18,466 nt of DNA. Origin: UBA2160 sp964588665 (GTDB lineage: Bacteria > Chloroflexota > Dehalococcoidia > Lucifugimonadales > UBA1123). The stretch spans positions 1 to 18,466 of the forward strand of contig CAZPQQ010000066.1 of assembly GCA_964588665.1 (NCBI GenBank), written 5' to 3'. Of this stretch, positions 14,486 to 18,466 are shown piece by piece; the first letter of the stretch is position 1, and each line of letters starts with the position of its first letter. The notes under the pieces are model-generated. The model saw only the letters and a program-made list of their open reading frames with translations, had not been told where the DNA came from and made no database searches. A program made the translations under genes and the position numbers.

Positions 14486-15404
14486 CGACCTCATGCTGCG
14501 AACGTCCGGCTTGACCAAGACTTTCGGCAACCTGACGGCCGTGGACGGCATTGCCCTGGAGGTCGAACGCGGCTCGATACACGGTTTCGTCGGCCCCAAC
14601 GGCGCTGGCAAGACTACGATGATGAAAATGCTCGTCGGCGCTCTGCGTCCGACCCGCGGCGACGGCTGGATCGACGGCGCCAGAATCGGGACTCTCGCCG
14701 CCAAGGCGCTAATCGGGTACGCTCCGGAACACGCGGTGCTGTACGAGGACATGGCCGCCACCGAATACCTTGTGTACATGGCCAACGTGTGCGGTGTAGA
14801 CGAAGGCGCCGCGAGAAGCAGGGCCGCCAACCTTCTCGAGTGGATGGACCTCAGCGCGGCGGCCGATCGACGATCGGGCGGCTACAGCGCGGGCATGCGT
14901 CAGAGGCTGGGTCTGGCTCAGGCGCTCATACACGAGCCCGATCTTCTGATCCTCGACGAACCCACGGCCAACATGGACCCAACCGGCAGGATGACGATAC
15001 TCGATCTGCTAAAGCGGCTCTCATCCGAGCGCGGAGCGACGATCTTGCTGAGCAGCCACATCCTCTCCGAGCTGGAGCAGGTGGCGGACTCCATCACGAT
15101 GATCTACAACGGAAACATCGTGGTCCAGGGCGGCATCGACGAGGTGAGGAACCAGTTCGCCGAGAACCTGTATCTGGTCAAGACGTCACGCAACGAGCTC
15201 ATCCTCCCGATCTTGGAAGGCTCGGATCTGGTGCGTGAGGCGTGGGAGGAAGAAGACGGCTTCATACACCTGGTCGGCGAGGAAGGTCCCGCACTGAGAA
15301 GGCGGATTCTGGATGCCGTGGTCGAATGCGACGCAGACCTCCAGCACCTGAGTCGCGAGTACGTCAGCCTGGAGAGCGTCTACCGCAGGACAATCGGGCT
15401 ATAA
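14478..15404 (+). CDS. ABC transporter ATP-binding protein (ABC-2 type)
   Basis: 308 residues. ATG 14478 is chosen over a TTG at 14457 because GGAGGAGG lies 7 nt upstream. It overlaps the propeller stop (14483-14485) by 8 bases, implying translational coupling. The nucleotide-binding domain is complete: Walker A GPNGAGKTT (39-47), signature YSAGMRQR (136-143), Walker B LLILDEP (156-162) and switch histidine H194 in LSSH. The Q-loop position reads GYAPEHAVLYEDM, with Glu where many ABC-2 ATPases have Gln or Glu. The last ~90 residues are an acidic C-terminal extension common in ABC-2/DRA-type ATPases. It powers the permease encoded 13 bases downstream. The substrate of the exporter is unknown; the large exported propeller protein in the same operon is either cargo-related or a regulator of it. 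Confidence 0.9.
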   Translation: MDSDLMLRTSGLTKTFGNLTAVDGIALEVERGSIHGFVGPNGAGKTTMMKMLVGALRPTRGDGWIDGARIGTLAAKALIGYAPEHAVLYEDMAATEYLVYMANVCGVDEGAARSRAANLLEWMDLSAAADRRSGGYSAGMRQRLGLAQALIHEPDLLILDEPTANMDPTGRMTILDLLKRLSSERGATILLSSHILSELEQVADSITMIYNGNIVVQGGIDEVRNQFAENLYLVKTSRNELILPILEGSDLVREAWEEEDGFIHLVGEEGPALRRRILDAVVECDADLQHLSREYVSLESVYRRTIGL

Positions 15405-15417
15405 GGCGGAACGGATC

Positions 15418-16536
15418 ATGACGTCCACCGACACTCAGACCAGGACGCGAGGCATGTTCGCCTTGTCCGGGCGCTCGGCGCTCTACACCGTCATGGCCAA
15501 AACCATTCGAGACTTACTCGGAGCGCGGCGAGTCATCGTCGCCATTCTGGGCGGGCAGGCTTTGGCAACGTTTCTGTCGCTTGTTGCGTGGGCAGACGCC
15601 TTCGAGGGTGGCCGCATGGGTTTGGACATGCAGACAAGCTACCTGGTCGGCTACTTCATCACGGTATCGTTCTTCTGGATGACTGGGTTGTTTCTCGCGT
15701 ACATGGTCGTCGGCACATCCGGTTTGGAGCTGGTGGATCAAGAGCGGAAGCGAGGCACGCTGCTCTTAATCGTGAGCAAGCCGATAGGCCGACTGCAGTT
15801 TCTGGCCGGCAAGTTCCTGGCTCTGGTGCTCACCGCGGCCCTGTTGGAGGCCACCATCTTAGTGGTTTCCGCGATGGCGACAAAGGCCATGCTTGGATTC
15901 GGGCCGCACGTGCTGACTGCGCGCCTCAAGGCGCTCCCCTGGATATTCCTGTTTTCGCTCCTGGTGATCGTCGTCTTCACGGCTGTGAGCGTGGCCCTCT
16001 CGACGCTCGTGCGAAGCGCATTGGTGCGCAACGGGGTGTTCATGCTCGTGCTGATCGCCGTGTTCGCCGTCGGCCCGGTCATGAGGATGGCCTGGCCGGA
16101 CATCTACGAGGACTATCGCGTCTACTATCTCGACGGCGGCTACAATCTGGGCAATGTCTACGTCGACATCCTCGACAACACCGCTGCCGTCCGGCTGGGC
16201 CCGCAGGCGCAGGCGTGGCTCGGGATCACGAGGCGCATACAGGACCGGCGCGGAAGAGCTGTTAACCGCGTTGGTGGGAGCGGAGGGCGCCTTCGACCCA
16301 GACATCGGCGCCATGCCGCCCTCAATGGAGCGGTCGACGTATGTCTCGCCTGTCGTATCGCTGGCGGGCATCGTGGCGGTCGCCGCGGCCGTAATGGCGG
16401 TTGCCGCCATCGCATTCCGGCGAGAGGACGTGCAATAGCATCCCACGCATCATCGGCAAGCGGCGCATTGTTGATTTCGTGCGAGCTGTGTAAAGTTCGC
16501 CTGACAAGCAGACGTGAACCGAGCGCCCGCCGATGA
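15418..16536 (+). CDS. ABC-2 type transporter permease (frameshifted near 3' end)
   Basis: ATG 15418 is 13 bases after the ATPase stop. Residues 1-270 are a normal ABC-2 permease: five membrane helices (about 38-59, 74-99, 127-157, 173-198, 206-224). LELVDQERKRGTLLLIVSKP (103-122) is the coupling-helix region of this family. A periplasmic loop after helix 5 begins WPDIYEDYRVYYLDGG. From about residue 271 (nt 16228) the frame becomes Arg/Gly-rich nonsense and runs to TGA 16534-16536, which overlaps the next ATG. The true C-terminus, with the sixth helix, is in the +1 frame and stops at 16438. The shift falls about 16225-16240. As sequenced the protein would lack its last helix and gain about 100 aberrant residues; either the gene is decaying or there is a one-base error. 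Confidence 0.82.
   Translation: MTSTDTQTRTRGMFALSGRSALYTVMAKTIRDLLGARRVIVAILGGQALATFLSLVAWADAFEGGRMGLDMQTSYLVGYFITVSFFWMTGLFLAYMVVGTSGLELVDQERKRGTLLLIVSKPIGRLQFLAGKFLALVLTAALLEATILVVSAMATKAMLGFGPHVLTARLKALPWIFLFSLLVIVVFTAVSVALSTLVRSALVRNGVFMLVLIAVFAVGPVMRMAWPDIYEDYRVYYLDGGYNLGNVYVDILDNTAAVRLGPQAQAWLGITRRIQDRRGRAVNRVGGSGGRLRPRHRRHAALNGAVDVCLACRIAGGHRGGRRGRNGGCRHRIPARGRAIASHASSASGALLISCELCKVRLTSRREPSARR
16228..16438 (+). pseudogene. displaced C-terminal segment of the ABC-2 permease (+1 frame)
   Basis: This frame reads GAYRTGAEELLTALVGAEG, then PPSMERSTYVSPVVSLAG, then a hydrophobic helix (IVAVAAAVMAVAAIAF), then RREDVQ and TAG (16436-16438). Ending with a helix and a short basic tail is what a six-helix ABC-2 permease should do, and it completes the 15418 frame to about 340 residues. 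No start codon or ribosome-binding site of its own is apparent. Confidence 0.7.
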
Positions 16537-17831
16537 AGCCTCCTTTCTACTATGGCTGGGTGATCGTGGCGACCCTGTTCGTCGTGAACTTCGCCGTCCA
16601 TGCCACCGGAACGCTGAATCTTGGCCTCTTCGTTATTCCCATGGGCGAGGCGATGGGAATCTCCCGAAGCACATTCGGTTGGCTGACCACGGCGCGATAT
16701 TTGGCCGGCGGCTTCACCAGCCTTTTTTTTGGGCGATTGCTGGATCGGTTCGGCCCCAGACTGATTATCCCCGCGTCGGCAGCCGTCACAGGCGTTTGCG
16801 TCATCGGATTTGGGTTGGCCGACAACGTAGGCCAGCTCTTCATCCTGTTCACCATCGTCGGGTTGGCCGGACTCAGCACTCCGGGCGGCGGTCTTCTGAG
16901 CTCGGTGCCGGTGGCGAAATGGTTCGTCCGTCGACGCGGTGTCGCACTCGGGCTGGCGTCTCTCGGGCTGGGCGTCGGCGGAATGGTGATGCTGCCTCTC
17001 ACCCAGTTCCTCATCGATACGGTAGAGTGGCGAGACGCCTGGCTGTACCTGGGCATCATAAGCATGGCTCTGATCATCCCGTTGTCGCTGGCGTTCTTGC
17101 GGCGCCAACCGGAAGACATGGGCCTCCGACCCGACGGCGACGCGGTTTTATCGCTGCAACAAAAGTCCGACTACCCGGAAACAGACGACGAAGCTGTTTG
17201 GACCGTGAACGAAGCCCTCCACACGAGGGCTTTCTGGCTGCTGACTCTCGCCTTGGTGCTGGGCGGCTTCGGAATGGGCGCGAGCGTGCATCGCATACCG
17301 TATTTCGTGGAGTCGGGTTTCGACGCCGATCTCGTGGCCGTGGCCCTTTCGGCGGACGCAGGCGGAGCGGCTGCCATGCTGCTCGTGGTGGGATTGTTGT
17401 TCGACAGGTTCCCTGCGCGCTTCGTCGCCGCCGGCGCATACGTGGGTTTTGCGGTTTCGATGGGTTTGACGCTCACTGCGTCCAGCACGTTCGACCTGTT
17501 CGTCGCGGTGATCCTCTGGGGCCTGTCCGTCGGGATCAACATTGTCTCCCAGAGCTACCTGTGGGCCGACTACTTTGGACGGGCGTTTCTGGGCACGATC
17601 AGAGGAATCACCATGCCCACGATCCTGCTGGCAAGCGCGTTTGGCGCGCCTCTCGTCGGCTACATCTACGACACCACCGACGGATACGAGCTGGCATGGA
17701 AGGCGCTCATGGGAATCTACGTGATTGGTTTGGTTGTCATGCTAATCGCCACACCGCCGCGCAAAGCTAACAACGACGGCGCCCAACGATCCGCCCCGAG
17801 TGAAGAGCGGCGCTTAACGGACGCGCACTGA
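16533..17831 (+). CDS. MFS transporter, oxalate/formate antiporter (OFA)-like
   Basis: 432-residue inner-membrane carrier from ATG 16533, about 95 bases after the repaired permease stop; there is no strong ribosome-binding site. It begins FYYGWVIVATLFVVNF, the OFA-type first helix. Motif A is GRLLDRFGPRL. KWFVRRRGVALGLASLG lies between helices 4 and 5. PEDMGLRPDGD marks the start of the central acidic loop, and DYFGRAFLGTIRG and YIYDTTDGYELAW lie in the C-terminal half. About 12 hydrophobic segments are present. The polar Asn/Ser/Arg-rich tail is cytoplasmic. The shared signatures make it a paralog of the carrier at 4750-6063. It may be transcribed with the ABC operon, but the gap and different function make an independent unit equally likely. 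Relatives carry monocarboxylates; substrate unknown. Confidence 0.87.
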   Translation: MKPPFYYGWVIVATLFVVNFAVHATGTLNLGLFVIPMGEAMGISRSTFGWLTTARYLAGGFTSLFFGRLLDRFGPRLIIPASAAVTGVCVIGFGLADNVGQLFILFTIVGLAGLSTPGGGLLSSVPVAKWFVRRRGVALGLASLGLGVGGMVMLPLTQFLIDTVEWRDAWLYLGIISMALIIPLSLAFLRRQPEDMGLRPDGDAVLSLQQKSDYPETDDEAVWTVNEALHTRAFWLLTLALVLGGFGMGASVHRIPYFVESGFDADLVAVALSADAGGAAAMLLVVGLLFDRFPARFVAAGAYVGFAVSMGLTLTASSTFDLFVAVILWGLSVGINIVSQSYLWADYFGRAFLGTIRGITMPTILLASAFGAPLVGYIYDTTDGYELAWKALMGIYVIGLVVMLIATPPRKANNDGAQRSAPSEERRLTDAH

Positions 17832-17955
17832 GAGTGGCCGCTGAAGTGGTAAGCTGTTGACGAGTTCAGCCATGGCGTTTTCGCGCCGGAACCGACTACT
17901 GCCTGTTCGCAACGCGGCGGACAATCTAACGCCATCACTACTTCAGGAGGAGAAT

Positions 17956-18348
17956 ATGCCATTCGCAATCGACCACGTACATATCAGAGCATCCGATCCG
18001 CAGCGATCCGCGGCTTGGTACGAACAACATTTTGACGCAAAGATCCTCGGAGCTCGCGAAGTCATGCCCGGAACCATCACGGTCAGCATGCAGATGGGCG
18101 GCGAGGTCCGGCTCAACATATCGTCGCCGCCTGCGGGGTCGTCCGACCAGCGGGGCAGCGCGGAGCTGAACCACCTTGGCCTTGAGCACTTCGGGTTCGG
18201 CGTCGACGACCTCGCGGCGAAGCTGGGCAGCCTCGAAAAAGCCGGCGTGCGCATCGTACTTCCCAGCACCGAGATAGCCAGCGGCGCTCACCTGGCCTAC
18301 ATCGAAGGCCCGGACGACGTGCTCATCGAATTGGTTCAGTCAGCATAG
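17956..18348 (+). CDS. VOC-superfamily (glyoxalase/bleomycin-resistance-type) protein
   Basis: 130 residues from ATG 17956. AGGAGG (17945-17950) lies 5 nt upstream, which rules out the longer frame from 17857. The protein is two beta-alpha-beta-beta-beta units: IDHVHIRASDPQRSAAWYEQH opens the first, and LEHFGFGVDDLAAKLGSLEK opens the second. It ends AYIEGPDDVLIELVQ. Candidate metal ligands at the standard positions are H7 (or H9) on the first strand, the His of EHFGF on the fifth strand and the Glu of LIELVQ on the last. The family includes glyoxalase I, extradiol dioxygenases, epimerases and resistance proteins, so the reaction cannot be fixed. It stands apart from the carrier by about 125 bp. 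Confidence 0.82.
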   Translation: MPFAIDHVHIRASDPQRSAAWYEQHFDAKILGAREVMPGTITVSMQMGGEVRLNISSPPAGSSDQRGSAELNHLGLEHFGFGVDDLAAKLGSLEKAGVRIVLPSTEIASGAHLAYIEGPDDVLIELVQSA

Positions 18349-18466
18349 GGCAATTATCGGCCATAATCGATTCCGTGGGCTCGGGATCGGCGCCTGGAAG
18401 GGTAGCCGAACTGATTTATGCGCGGTAAAAACCCGGATGAGCCGCACCTCATTCCGTTCGTCCTGA
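18349..18466. other. non-coding end of window, probably start of a dispersed repeat
   Basis: No ORF. A short inverted pair ATTAT/ATAAT lies just past the VOC stop. The last bases, CCGTTCGTCCTGA, equal the reverse complement of the right end of the composite repeat at 6429-6442, so a repeat copy probably begins here. Confidence 0.4.

Noticed and set aside
11541..16226. Shared heptamer TCGGGAT at both frameshift sites as a common recoding signal
   Set aside because: It occurs in different frames and the shifts go in opposite directions, so coincidence is the simpler explanation.
16158..17108. 316-residue minus-strand frame opposite the permease end and the MFS gene
   Set aside because: Gln/Arg/His-rich composition without membrane helices or motifs; the plus strand is a typical MFS protein.
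1..18466. CRISPR array, rRNA genes, or phage structural genes
   Set aside because: No regularly spaced repeat-spacer pattern, rRNA-like segment or phage module was seen.

Overview
The window looks like a scaffold from a metagenome-assembled genome: it has moderately high GC, one run of ten Ns (3674-3683), and a mix of intact genes, decayed genes and short dispersed inverted repeats. The gene content is OFA-like MFS carriers, a mandelate-racemase-type enolase-superfamily protein, SnoaL/VOC small folds and FG-GAP/ABC exporters. Together with imperfect palindromes of the types CATTCTGAGCGAAG, TTCGACCAAGCTCAG and CCGTTCGTSSTGAG, this resembles Chloroflexota of the SAR202/Dehalococcoidia kind. That assignment is inference from gene style and repeats; no rRNA or marker gene is present.

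Layout. Region 1 (1-1054) is a mobile scar. It holds the 3' end of an IS21-family element (istB tail plus right terminus ending near 308), which has cut a minus-strand VOC/glyoxalase-like gene after about 43 codons. Beyond it lie a broken small ORF and a tRNA-like remnant. Region 2 (1055-4750) is gene-poor and mostly minus strand: an MFS_3-type exporter, a small zinc-ribbon protein with an Asn/Pro-rich repeated tail, the scaffold gap, and a NYN-domain (LabA/DUF88-like) putative nuclease with a strong hairpin just ahead of its start. Region 3 (4750-8510) is metabolic: a minus-strand OFA-like MFS carrier, then plus-strand SnoaL/NTF2-like and enolase-superfamily genes. These two genes sit between two copies of one short inverted-repeat element in opposite orientations, with another 15-bp palindrome between them. 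Region 4 (8992-10086) has a stand-alone CinA-C/PncC-like gene and a small unrecognised gene with possible NTF2-like character.

Region 5 (10539-16438) is the most interesting. It is an apparent operon of a very large secreted FG-GAP/VCBS beta-propeller protein, an ABC-2 ATPase whose start overlaps the propeller stop, and an ABC-2 permease. The propeller carries a long charged alpha-helical insertion with a 19-residue Trp-anchored repeat, a C-terminal Ig-like segment and a membrane anchor. As sequenced, the propeller gene (about 11525-11582) and the permease (about 16225-16240) each contain a frameshift. The operon is therefore either decaying or contains assembly errors.

Region 6 (16533-18466) has a second OFA-like MFS carrier and a short VOC-family gene. 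The window ends inside what looks like the start of another copy of the dispersed repeat.
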